DNA from: an uncultured Actinomycetes bacterium
GTDB lineage: Bacteria; Actinomycetota; Actinomycetes; Nanopelagicales; Nanopelagicaceae
Length of the DNA stretch: 9,203 nucleotides
Assembly: GCA_903899145.1 (NCBI GenBank)
Contig: CAIUHY010000118.1
Location: 1-9,203, forward strand
Reading direction: 5' to 3'
In this document: positions 1 through 6,700 of the stretch, piece by piece
How the letters are laid out: every line of letters begins with the position of its first letter
How positions within the stretch are numbered: the stretch's first letter is position 1
The notes under the pieces: model-generated
What the model was told of the DNA's origin: nothing
The model's database searches: none
What the model saw: only the letters and a program-made list of their open reading frames with translations
Translations under genes and position numbers: made by a program

Positions 1-5
1 GTCAT
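1..5 (-). CDS. Start codon of an unidentified gene leaving the left edge
   Basis: An ATG on the minus strand at positions 5-3 sits 8 nt after a near-perfect Shine-Dalgarno sequence (GGAGGTGA), so a gene almost certainly starts here and runs off the window. Only the initiator codon and two bases of the second codon are visible, so nothing can be said of the product from sequence. In Mycobacterium the minus-strand gene after uvrD2 is whiB7, encoding an Fe-S transcription factor. Synteny makes a WhiB-family gene one candidate, but that is inference only. Confidence 0.55.
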
Positions 6-10
6 TGTTC

Positions 11-18
11 TCACCTCC
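11..18 (-). promoter_or_regulatory. Strong ribosome binding site for the left-edge gene
   Basis: The minus strand reads GGAGGTGA here, nearly complete complementarity to the 3' end of 16S rRNA, with 8 nt between the GGAGG core and the ATG at 5-3. It lies in a purine-rich stretch (about 6-66) with no other visible element. I found no convincing TANNNT -10 box between the terminator and this site, so the gene may depend on transcription entering through the terminator. Confidence 0.7.
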
Positions 19-68
19 ACTTTCCTTTTTTTCCTCAGTTCTTTCTGTGTGGGTTTATTTCTTTTGGG

Positions 69-109
69 AAAAGAAAAAGGACCGCTCATCCTTATGGATG
101 TGCGGCCCC
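69..109 (-). terminator. Strong intrinsic terminator after the small ORF
   Basis: Read on the minus strand, positions 109-96 and 91-79 form a long hairpin with loop AUAA (95-92). The stem has about 12 pairs, GC-rich at the base, with one A-A mismatch (101/86) and one G-U pair (106/81). It is followed at once by the tract TTTTTCTTTT (78-69), the classic Rho-independent layout. It lies about 20 nt past the stop codon of the 55-codon ORF and about 60 nt before the next start codon. The plus strand has no T-tract after the hairpin, so it acts only leftward. Confidence 0.88.
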
Positions 110-129
110 TGGTGGGTCTCTTCGGTCTG

Positions 130-297
130 TTAACCGATAGAACTCCAGGATCCGCGCAGTCCATAGGCTGCAAAATTCTTGGTTGCCCAGAACTTGGCTG
201 CATATGAATGAGCATGTGTGGTTGATGTTGATTTTGGAGCAGCAAAAATCGCGGCCGCAACTGCTCGGCCGTTCTTTCTTGCTAGTGCCTGTGACAC
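130..297 (-). CDS. Small basic 55-residue protein or leader peptide, function unknown
   Basis: The chosen start is the GTG at 297-295, because GGAGG lies 5 nt upstream (307-303). A TTG 13 codons further upstream has no such site. The product is about 55 residues, with 14 alanines, seven Lys/Arg and no Asp or Glu, so it is strongly basic. It has no cysteine and no obvious signal peptide or membrane span. Two tryptophans and several aromatics sit in the C-terminal half. I do not recognise the family. It lies 84 nt downstream of uvrD2 and is followed by a strong intrinsic terminator, so it is either the last gene of the nudC-uvrD2 unit or a leader ORF controlling the gene at the left edge. The strong ribosome binding site and correctly placed terminator argue that it is translated; the lack of a known fold keeps confidence moderate. 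Confidence 0.6.
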   Translation of the reverse strand: MSQALARKNGRAVAAAIFAAPKSTSTTHAHSYAAKFWATKNFAAYGLRGSWSSIG

Positions 298-302
298 GTA
301 TG

Positions 303-307
303 CCTCC
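303..307 (-). promoter_or_regulatory. Ribosome binding site fixing the GTG start of the small ORF
   Basis: The minus strand reads GGAGG here, 5 nt before the GTG at 297-295. This core decides the start: the longer reading from the TTG at 336-334 has only pyrimidine-rich sequence before it and would bury this site inside the coding sequence. Confidence 0.7.
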
Positions 308-311
308 AATA

Positions 312-331
312 ACGATCTTTTACGATCCTTT
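312..331. repeat. Tandem 10-bp direct repeat
   Basis: ACGATCTTTT (312-321) is followed directly by ACGATCCTTT (322-331), two copies of a 10-mer differing at one base. It lies just upstream of the small ORF's ribosome binding site. It may be a regulatory repeat or a simple slippage duplication; nothing in the sequence decides between these. Confidence 0.45.
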
Positions 332-364
332 ACCAACTGTGGATAAAGGGTAAAGCATCGATGC
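328..364. promoter_or_regulatory. Dyad-rich spacer with one consensus DnaA box
   Basis: The spacer after uvrD2 contains TGTGGATAA at 338-346, the exact complement of the consensus DnaA box TTATCCACA. It sits in the 14-nt loop between perfect 7-bp inverted arms CTTTACC (328-334) and GGTAAAG (349-355). Next to it is the perfect palindrome GCATCGATGC (355-364). No T-tract follows, so this is not a terminator. A lone DnaA box away from a box cluster suggests transcriptional control or DnaA titration rather than an origin. That role is inference; the sequence matches are direct. Confidence 0.45.
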
Positions 365-381
365 AGGTTGATGCAAACGAA

Positions 382-2013
382 TTAAATCTGCGCGCCAATC
401 CCGCTTAAAAACTGGGAAGGCTGCCCCGCGTAGGACAAATGAACGGTCTTTTTAGCCCGCGTGAGCCCCACATAAAAGAGCCTGCGTTCCTCTTCGATTT
501 CTGGCCCCATCGGCAAGACCCCCTCATTGATCCCAACAAGGAAAACATGCTCCCATTCAAGGCCTTTTGCCGCGTGAAGGGTGGAGAGAACGACGCCAGG
601 CAAGGTCGGTGGGTTGTTCTGCTCGGCCCGATCCTCTAATTCACGCAAGAAAGCACGAAGGTTTGATGTTCCGTTCTCTTTCATCTCCTGGGCCAAAGCA
701 ATAAATGCGCGAACATAATCTGTGGAACCAAAAGGTTTAAGAACAGAGGTTAGGTCATGAACCCAATCCCCTCCTTCACCGGGAATAACAGATGCGCTGC
801 GAATGATGCGCATGGCGTCTCGTACTTCGATGCGATCGAAGAAGCGCTCGCTATTTTTAAGCTGCGTCTCAATGTTCTTAGTTTTTAAAGCTGCTTCAAA
901 TGGATCAAGTTGCGAGTTCGTTCTGGCTAAAATTGCAATATCAGAATGAGTTTTACCAAGAGCAACAATCTGCTCCACAACATCATTGACTTCAGAGTGG
1001 GTAGCCGCAAACTTTCGTATTGCAAGCTTCTCCCCGCGCTCATTCATAGAGACAAGCTCATGATCCTGGTGAGATGAACCGCTTTTGAGTACTTGGTTTG
1101 CCATCTCAATAATCTCAGGGGTACTTCGATAACCACGAGTCAATCGAATAACAGCAGCTTTAGGAAAGCGCTGGGTAAAGCCCATTAAGAAAGAAGAAGT
1201 TGCTCCGGCAAATGAGTAAATAGTCTGAGCAGCATCTCCCACCACACAAATGTCATCACGGTTACCCAGCCAAAGATTAAGTAGCCTTTGCTGAAGTGGT
1301 GACACATCTTGATATTCATCTACTGTGAAATATCTATATTGGTCCCGTATGCGTTCTCTGACATCACGATCTTCTTCTAACATTCCAACTGTAAGCAAGA
1401 GCACATCTTCAAAATCAATCACACGCTCTTGGTGTTTAAGAGTTTCATATGCCTCATAGACTTTGGCAACTTCCGCAAAGTTTTCTTTATCTGCTCTTCC
1501 ATTAGGAATGCGAAGTGCTCGTCCAACTCCTAGCGCTTCTTCTACATAATCTGCTGGCGAAGTCTGTAAAGACTTAGCCCATTCAATTTCTCCACTGATC
1601 TCACGAAGTGTTTGCGCCCCTGGAGCTAGTGAAGTATCGGTGCGCCCCATTGCTTCTGAGAGAAAGCTTGCTTTTGTTGTGAGTAGTTTAGGAAAAGATC
1701 CCCCAAATGAATAAGGCCAGAAATACATAAGCTGTTTGAGGGCAGCTGAGTGAAAGGTACGCGCAGCAGCGTTTGGCACATCTAGTGAACGCAAGCGAGC
1801 ACGCATCTCACCTGCTGCTCGTGCTGTGAATGTGAGCGCAAGTGTTTTTGTTGGATCTGTAACTCCAGCAGCAACTGCATATGCAATGCGGTGTGTAATA
1901 ACACGTGTCTTTCCCGTTCCCGCTCCTGCAATGACACAGACAGGTCCCCTGATATTTGTAACAACTTCGCGTTGCTCAGGATCAAGGCCAGCAAGAATCG
2001 CTTCGAGCTCCAT
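382..2013 (-). CDS. uvrD2: ATP-dependent DNA helicase UvrD2, short form without tetracysteine and HRDC modules
   Basis: This is a 543-residue SF1A helicase with all core motifs: Walker A AGAGTGKT (29-36), motif Ia around LTFTARAAGE (60-69), motif II DEYQD (232-236), motif III GDAAQTIYSFAGA (259-271), motif IV LTRGYRST (291-298), motif V around TLHAAKGLEWEHV (478-490) and motif VI YVGLTRAK (514-521). The YSFAGA form of motif III, in place of the YRWRGA of PcrA/UvrD, and the position next to nudC point to UvrD2. The family unwinds DNA 3' to 5' using ATP. Mycobacterial UvrD2 is about 700 residues and carries a tetracysteine motif and a C-terminal HRDC domain; this protein stops 22 residues after motif VI and has neither. 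The ATG directly follows the nudC stop in the same frame, so translation is probably coupled. The family call is secure; the UvrD2 name rests on motif III and synteny. Confidence 0.93.
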   Translation of the reverse strand: MELEAILAGLDPEQREVVTNIRGPVCVIAGAGTGKTRVITHRIAYAVAAGVTDPTKTLALTFTARAAGEMRARLRSLDVPNAAARTFHSAALKQLMYFWPYSFGGSFPKLLTTKASFLSEAMGRTDTSLAPGAQTLREISGEIEWAKSLQTSPADYVEEALGVGRALRIPNGRADKENFAEVAKVYEAYETLKHQERVIDFEDVLLLTVGMLEEDRDVRERIRDQYRYFTVDEYQDVSPLQQRLLNLWLGNRDDICVVGDAAQTIYSFAGATSSFLMGFTQRFPKAAVIRLTRGYRSTPEIIEMANQVLKSGSSHQDHELVSMNERGEKLAIRKFAATHSEVNDVVEQIVALGKTHSDIAILARTNSQLDPFEAALKTKNIETQLKNSERFFDRIEVRDAMRIIRSASVIPGEGGDWVHDLTSVLKPFGSTDYVRAFIALAQEMKENGTSNLRAFLRELEDRAEQNNPPTLPGVVLSTLHAAKGLEWEHVFLVGINEGVLPMGPEIEEERRLFYVGLTRAKKTVHLSYAGQPSQFLSGIGAQI

Positions 2014-2922
2014 TTAACGCCAAGTTTCCGCGTCAGGAAGTGTTGGGCGCTGCGCACCATCTTGGGTGTACCAAGCCTGAATCATTGCCCTGGCAACACT
2101 AATAACAGGTGGCAGTAACAACGTTCCGTCTTGTGTTGCCGCGTAAAGTGAATCACGATCAAACCAACGGATGTCAACAATCTCTTCTCCATCTGGTTTG
2201 GCATTTTCTGGATCAAGAATTGTTGCTTCAAATGCAATCATGAGTGACTGTGGGAAAGGCCAAGGTTGTGAACCAAGGTAATTAATCTCTGAGACTTTTA
2301 CGTTTGCCTCTTCAAAAACCTCTCTGACCACACATTGCTCGAATGATTCTCCTGCTTCGACAAAACCTGCAAATGTTGAGTAGCGGTGCTCTGGCCACAC
2401 ACTTTGGCGACCAAGAAGTATCCGATCCTTAGAATCTTTCACTAAAACAATAATTGCTGGATCGTTGCGCGGGTAAAGCTCATGATTATTAGCGCTACAC
2501 CTGCGAACTGATCCACCTAATTGGGCAGACGTTGAACTTCCACACATTGGGCAGATCGGATTGCGGTGATGCCAGTGGGCTATCCCCTGAGCATGAACTG
2601 CAAGACCAATATCTAAATCTGAAAGTAAGTGCCCGATTTCGCGTAGTGTCTTATATGCATCTTCTGCGCCGATATGAACTTCAGAACACCATAGAAAATA
2701 TGCAACATCACCATCAACCCCGAGAAAGATTTTCTCACCAGTTCCTGTTATATCTGCTGTAGATAAATACTTCAGCCCCTGATCATCAGATAAAAATGCT
2801 CCACCATTAAAATGAAGAATTCGCCCATTCGCCCATAGTTTGGCAAGGCTTGCCTCATCTGTGCGCAGGTGCGCAGCGCGATCAACTGTTGAGCGCGAAA
2901 GAGGCAGGTTAAGAATTTTCAT
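2014..2922 (-). CDS. nudC: NAD(H) diphosphatase NudC (Nudix hydrolase)
   Basis: This 302-residue Nudix enzyme is expected to split NAD(H) into NMN(H) and AMP; NudC family members can also remove NAD caps from RNA 5' ends. An N-terminal domain (about 1-115) precedes a zinc ribbon with C124, C127 and C142. The usual fourth cysteine is absent, and H147 is the nearest candidate ligand. The Nudix box follows (G186 to V208, with E192, R200, E201, E204 and E205). The box ends EEANV, with Asn in place of the common Gly. The NudC-specific array SQPWPFPQS is at 218-226. The ATG at 2922 is fixed because an in-frame TAG lies only 13 nt upstream (2937-2935). No Shine-Dalgarno precedes it, and a TAGGGT box close by suggests a nearly leaderless mRNA. 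It is the first gene of a unit with uvrD2. Confidence 0.95.
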   Translation of the reverse strand: MKILNLPLSRSTVDRAAHLRTDEASLAKLWANGRILHFNGGAFLSDDQGLKYLSTADITGTGEKIFLGVDGDVAYFLWCSEVHIGAEDAYKTLREIGHLLSDLDIGLAVHAQGIAHWHHRNPICPMCGSSTSAQLGGSVRRCSANNHELYPRNDPAIIVLVKDSKDRILLGRQSVWPEHRYSTFAGFVEAGESFEQCVVREVFEEANVKVSEINYLGSQPWPFPQSLMIAFEATILDPENAKPDGEEIVDIRWFDRDSLYAATQDGTLLLPPVISVARAMIQAWYTQDGAQRPTLPDAETWR

Positions 2923-2944
2923 CAGGAGGCGACCCTACTAGCCT
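2916..2944 (+). promoter_or_regulatory. Putative leaderless promoter of the EEP gene
   Basis: TTTTCA (2916-2921, four of six matches to TTGACA) is separated by 17 bp from TAGCCT (2939-2944, a TANNNT -10 box). The box ends 6 nt before the A of the ATG at 2951, so transcription would start at or beside the start codon. No Shine-Dalgarno lies at proper distance, which fits a leaderless mRNA, common in Actinobacteria. The -35 lies over the start of nudC on the other strand. This is pattern-based only. Confidence 0.45.
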
Positions 2945-2961
2945 GTACTTATGAAGGTCAT
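2932..2961 (-). promoter_or_regulatory. Putative near-leaderless promoter of nudC-uvrD2
   Basis: On the minus strand, ATGACC (2961-2956, four of six matches to TTGACA) stands 18 bp before TAGGGT (2937-2932, a TANNNT -10 box). The expected transcription start near 2925 leaves only two or three bases before the nudC ATG at 2922. No Shine-Dalgarno is present there. The -35 falls inside the first codons of the divergent EEP gene, so the two promoters interleave. Confidence 0.4.
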
Positions 2962-3730
2962 CTCGTGGAATCTGCTCCACGGCCAGCCCCCATTGCCCCA
3001 AGGGCCAAGCACTGACCTCGGAAGTATTTTTAGCAACCTTGATTTTGATCTACTTGGGGTCCAAGAAGTTGATGAAAACCAGCCGCGTACAGATGGCGCA
3101 AGACAGGTAGAAGAAATCGCTCAAGCAAGCGGCGCAAAAAATTGGGCATATGCACGAACACTTATTGGAACACCCGGAGGTGTATGGAGAAAACCTGTTG
3201 ATAATGAGGCAGAACTTCAATCATCACAGAGTTCACCAAGTTATGGGATTGGAATGATTTCAAAACTTCCAGTAAAAAAATGGCACAGGCTAGAGCTTGG
3301 GAAAGCTTGGATAGGTATGCCACTTGCAATTGGAAGTAAAAAAGGAATGCGACTTATGTATATTAAAGATGAACCACGAGTATGCATCATTGCCGAGCTT
3401 GAGAATGGTTTTACCGTAGCAACTACGCATCTCTCTTTTGTTCCATTTATGAACTACTTCCAACTAAGAAAAATCCAAAAGTTTATGGCAAAGCTGCCTG
3501 GTACCCATCTACTACTTGGAGATCTCAATCTCGGGTGGAATTTGCCTGAAAAACTCACGGCTTGGAGAACCCTAGGTATTAGGAATACTTATCCATCATG
3601 GAAACCAGCAATTCAATTTGATTACATTATGAGCAAAGAAGAATTAGATTATTCTCAAATTTCCCTAGCAAAAATGGCGATCAGCGACCATATACCCCTA
3701 GCAGTTGAAATCAAGAAGACAATTCAATAG
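2951..3730 (+). CDS. Endonuclease/exonuclease/phosphatase (EEP) family hydrolase
   Basis: This 259-residue protein has the full set of EEP metal-dependent phosphodiesterase motifs: WN at 6-7 (N7), QEVD with E39, YGIGMIS (98-104), TTH ending at H160, GDLN (190-193, with D191 and N193), FDY with D224, and SDH with D246 and H247. Such enzymes cleave phosphodiester bonds in DNA, RNA, phospholipids or nucleotides; the substrate cannot be read from the sequence. There is no signal peptide, so it is probably cytoplasmic. The start is secure: an in-frame TAG lies at 2939-2941 and the next Met is residue 102. It is the only plus-strand gene, diverging from nudC and overlapping adnB by 20 bp at the 3' end. 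Location among repair genes makes DNA-end or nucleotide processing plausible, but that is inference. It occupies the place of a putative membrane-channel gene (Rv3200c) in the mycobacterial cluster. Confidence 0.9.
   Translation: MKVISWNLLHGQPPLPQGPSTDLGSIFSNLDFDLLGVQEVDENQPRTDGARQVEEIAQASGAKNWAYARTLIGTPGGVWRKPVDNEAELQSSQSSPSYGIGMISKLPVKKWHRLELGKAWIGMPLAIGSKKGMRLMYIKDEPRVCIIAELENGFTVATTHLSFVPFMNYFQLRKIQKFMAKLPGTHLLLGDLNLGWNLPEKLTAWRTLGIRNTYPSWKPAIQFDYIMSKEELDYSQISLAKMAISDHIPLAVEIKKTIQ
3711..3730. other. 20-bp tail-to-tail overlap of EEP gene and adnB
   Basis: The last 20 bases of the plus-strand EEP gene (stop TAG, 3728-3730) are also the last 20 bases of minus-strand adnB (stop TGA, 3713-3711). 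Both ends are coding, so there is no room for a dedicated terminator between them, and the transcripts should be complementary at their 3' ends. Confidence 0.9.
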
Positions 3731-6700
3731 CTGAGATAATCAGCGCGATCTCATCTTCACCAGATAAATTCTCTCTGTAGACTGTCTTATCATCTGCAAC
3801 ATAATAAAAAGCAGCCTTAATTTTCTCCATAGGAATATTGTGAAGTTTCCCATACGCCAAGCGATACATAGCAAGCTGAATGGATGCGCTCTCTAAATCT
3901 TCACCATCTTTAACCCGGCCAGTCTTCCAATCCACAACCTCATACTCGTCGCCATCTCTATAAACAGCGTCGATACGACCTCGAAGAACAACACCTGCAA
4001 TAACTGTTTCAAATCCTGCTTCAACTTCGTGCGGTGTGCGCTTTGACCAACTACTTGCAAGCCAACGCTCTTGAAGTTCTTTCAGGGGGACATCACTTTT
4101 AACCATCGGATCAAAGACATCTTCATCAAAGAGCGTGCTGCTTTCAAAGTGACGTTCAAGCCATAAGTGAAACTCCGTACCTCTCTTTGCAAAAGGATCT
4201 GTATGCCGTGGCATTGGACGGCGAATATTAAGTGCTAATTCTTCTGGATTTTTTTCCAGAGTAATAAGTGATGAGACAGATAAGCGCTGTGCAAGATAGA
4301 TACTTTCAACACTGTTTCTCTCTTTCACTTGCGAGATGAGCGACTGAGCATCTGAAAGTAGTGACACCCTCTCAGGATCTTTCTCTACGCCAAGGGCTGC
4401 CTGGATATCAAAACCTTGTGCACTTATAACTTTCTTTGCTGATTCTTGGATAAGACCAGCACGTGAATTTGGTAGCGGCCAATCTGCGCTTCGCGGATTA
4501 GTCAGATCTGGATTTTCATCGGCTTTCTCTGCTCGGCTAATAACTGATGATGGATCTTTTTTCTCACAAAATTCATAAGCTAAATTAAATAGTGCACTTG
4601 CCTCTACTGCTCTCTTGCCGTCCCTAAACCACGTAGCAGTGCACAGTAAGTGCGTCTTTGCCCGTGTGAATGCAACGTAACCAAGTCTGAACTCTTCTTG
4701 AATTTTGCGTTCTTGCCAATGTCTACTGAACTTCTCGAGTGCTTTGCCAACATCACTAGCTTTAACATTACTGCTATGTGGAAACTGGAAATCTTCAAAT
4801 TGCAGATGATCGCCTCTAAATTGCAATGGTAATGACCCTGAATATTTTGTCCACGCAGATGAGCTTCGCTCTTTACCAGGAAAGACACCTTCGATAAGCC
4901 CTGGGACTGCTACAACATCCCACTCGGCGCCTTTTGCGCTGTGCACTGTAAGAAGTTGAACCGCGCGATTGTTCACTGTAATAGATGCAGGTTTAAGTCC
5001 ACCTTCACGTTCTTCAGCAGCATCTAGCCATTGCAAGAATGTTGAAAGACTTCCACCGGCACGCTGGAAAGTTGCAGCTTCATCAAGGAACTTGTCTAGA
5101 TGTCTGCGCCCCTTTTCCCATCCATCTCTGACTAAGACTTCTGTGTCTAGGTGTAAGAAGCGCTCTGCTTCAATAATCATGTCAGTAATAGAACCTGTCA
5201 TGTTTCTTCGAAGCCCAGTGAGCTCTTCTTTAAACTGTTTTAAACGCTTAAAACCTTCTGATGAAAACGATGCCCTTGGCGCATCATCAATAAATTCAAG
5301 TGCCTCAATGATTGAACCAATAGCAAAATCATCTGCTTCAAGAACTGTGTCATTACCTAACTCTAAAATTTCTTCTAATTTATCGCTGCGTCTGACCTGT
5401 GACTTCTTTGCTATATCTCTGGAATATGAGCCAAGCGCCGCAAGATCTTTAGGACCCAGTGCTAACCGTGGTCCAATGAGCAAACGAGCAAGCGCAGTTC
5501 CAGCATCGGGGAATGTCACTGTGCGAAGAAGAGCAATAATGTCTGCAATTTCAGGGATATGAACAAGGCCCCCCACGCCAACAACTTCTGTTGGAAGTCC
5601 AGCGTTTTGTAGTGCCATTTCAATTTGAGGAATATAACTTTTAGTGCGAACTAAAACAGCAAAGCTACTACGTGCATCTTCTGGCAACTCTAGGCGTTTT
5701 GGGTCATTCCATAAGTCAGCCATGTACTTAGCAATCGCTTCCGCTTCATCACCAAGTGTGAGATAAAGACCGCAGGTAACTTCACCTTCACCGGCGGTTG
5801 ATCTAGGAACAAGTGGCTTCACTGATGCCGAGCTGCTCCCGATAACAGTGTTTGCAAACTCTAAAATTCTCTTGTCATTACGCCATGTCGTGAGAAGATC
5901 AAAGGTCTTGCAATCTTTCCCAAAGTGCTCTGCAAAAGTTTCAAGTGTTTGTGTTGAGGCACCGCGCCAGCCATAAATTGCTTGGTTGGGATCTCCTACC
6001 GCTGTAACAGCATGGCCACTTCCAAACAAAGAGGACAAAAAGCGCACTTGACTATAAGAAGTATCTTGGTACTCATCTAGGAGAACTACTTTATATTTGG
6101 CGCGTTCGATCTCACTAATTTCAGGGACTTGTTCCACTAGTTTTGCTGCATATGACATCTGATCGTTAAAGGTTAGATCCCCATGTTCAAGGCGGTGCTG
6201 ATCGATCTTCAAAATCATAGGCAAGATTGCCAAACGCTCCTTCATGATCTCAATCGCTGATCTTGTTTCATCATTTGATCCTGAAGTAATTTTCTGGAAA
6301 TCTTCCAAATGTTCAATCAAACCAGCGCGGATAGATTCAACGCTCTGGTTATGTTCTGCAATCTCACTTGACAAGTTCAGTACCGCTTCAACAATATGGG
6401 CAGGCTTATGAAAAATCCCATAATCAACTTCAGCAAAGCTATTAACTACTTGATTTGTTAGTTGCCAAGCCGCTGCTTCACCGAGCGGTTCAATATCTGC
6501 ATCAATACCAATACGAATGCCATGTTCAACCAGAATGCGTCCTGCATATGAGTGATAGGTAGAAACATCAACAGTGATATCAGGAGCAATAGTTCCCTCC
6601 TCGCTTTGGGGAATAAGACCAGCCTTGCGTAGTTGCTTAAGACGTTTTCTAATGCGTTGTGAAAGTTCACCTGCTGCTTTTCTTGTAAAGGTAAGACCTA

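Noticed and set aside
312..331. Tandem 10-bp repeat as an operator
   Set aside because: Two imperfect copies with no dyad symmetry and no known binding motif; kept only as a repeat feature, not as a regulatory claim.
298..336. TTG start at 336 extending the small ORF to 68 residues
   Set aside because: No ribosome binding site precedes the TTG, while a GGAGG core stands 5 nt before the GTG at 297.
328..355. Inverted repeat after uvrD2 as an intrinsic terminator
   Set aside because: The arms are only 7 bp with a 14-nt loop, and no T-tract follows on either strand.
2924..2929. AGGAGG as the Shine-Dalgarno of the EEP gene
   Set aside because: It is 21 nt from the ATG, too far to act, and an in-frame TAG at 2939-2941 excludes an earlier start.
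4969..5562. A 197-codon plus-strand open frame inside adnB
   Set aside because: It lies entirely opposite a fully motif-supported helicase-nuclease gene, has low-complexity Ser/Ala/Arg-rich content and no recognisable domain, so it is a shadow of the real gene.
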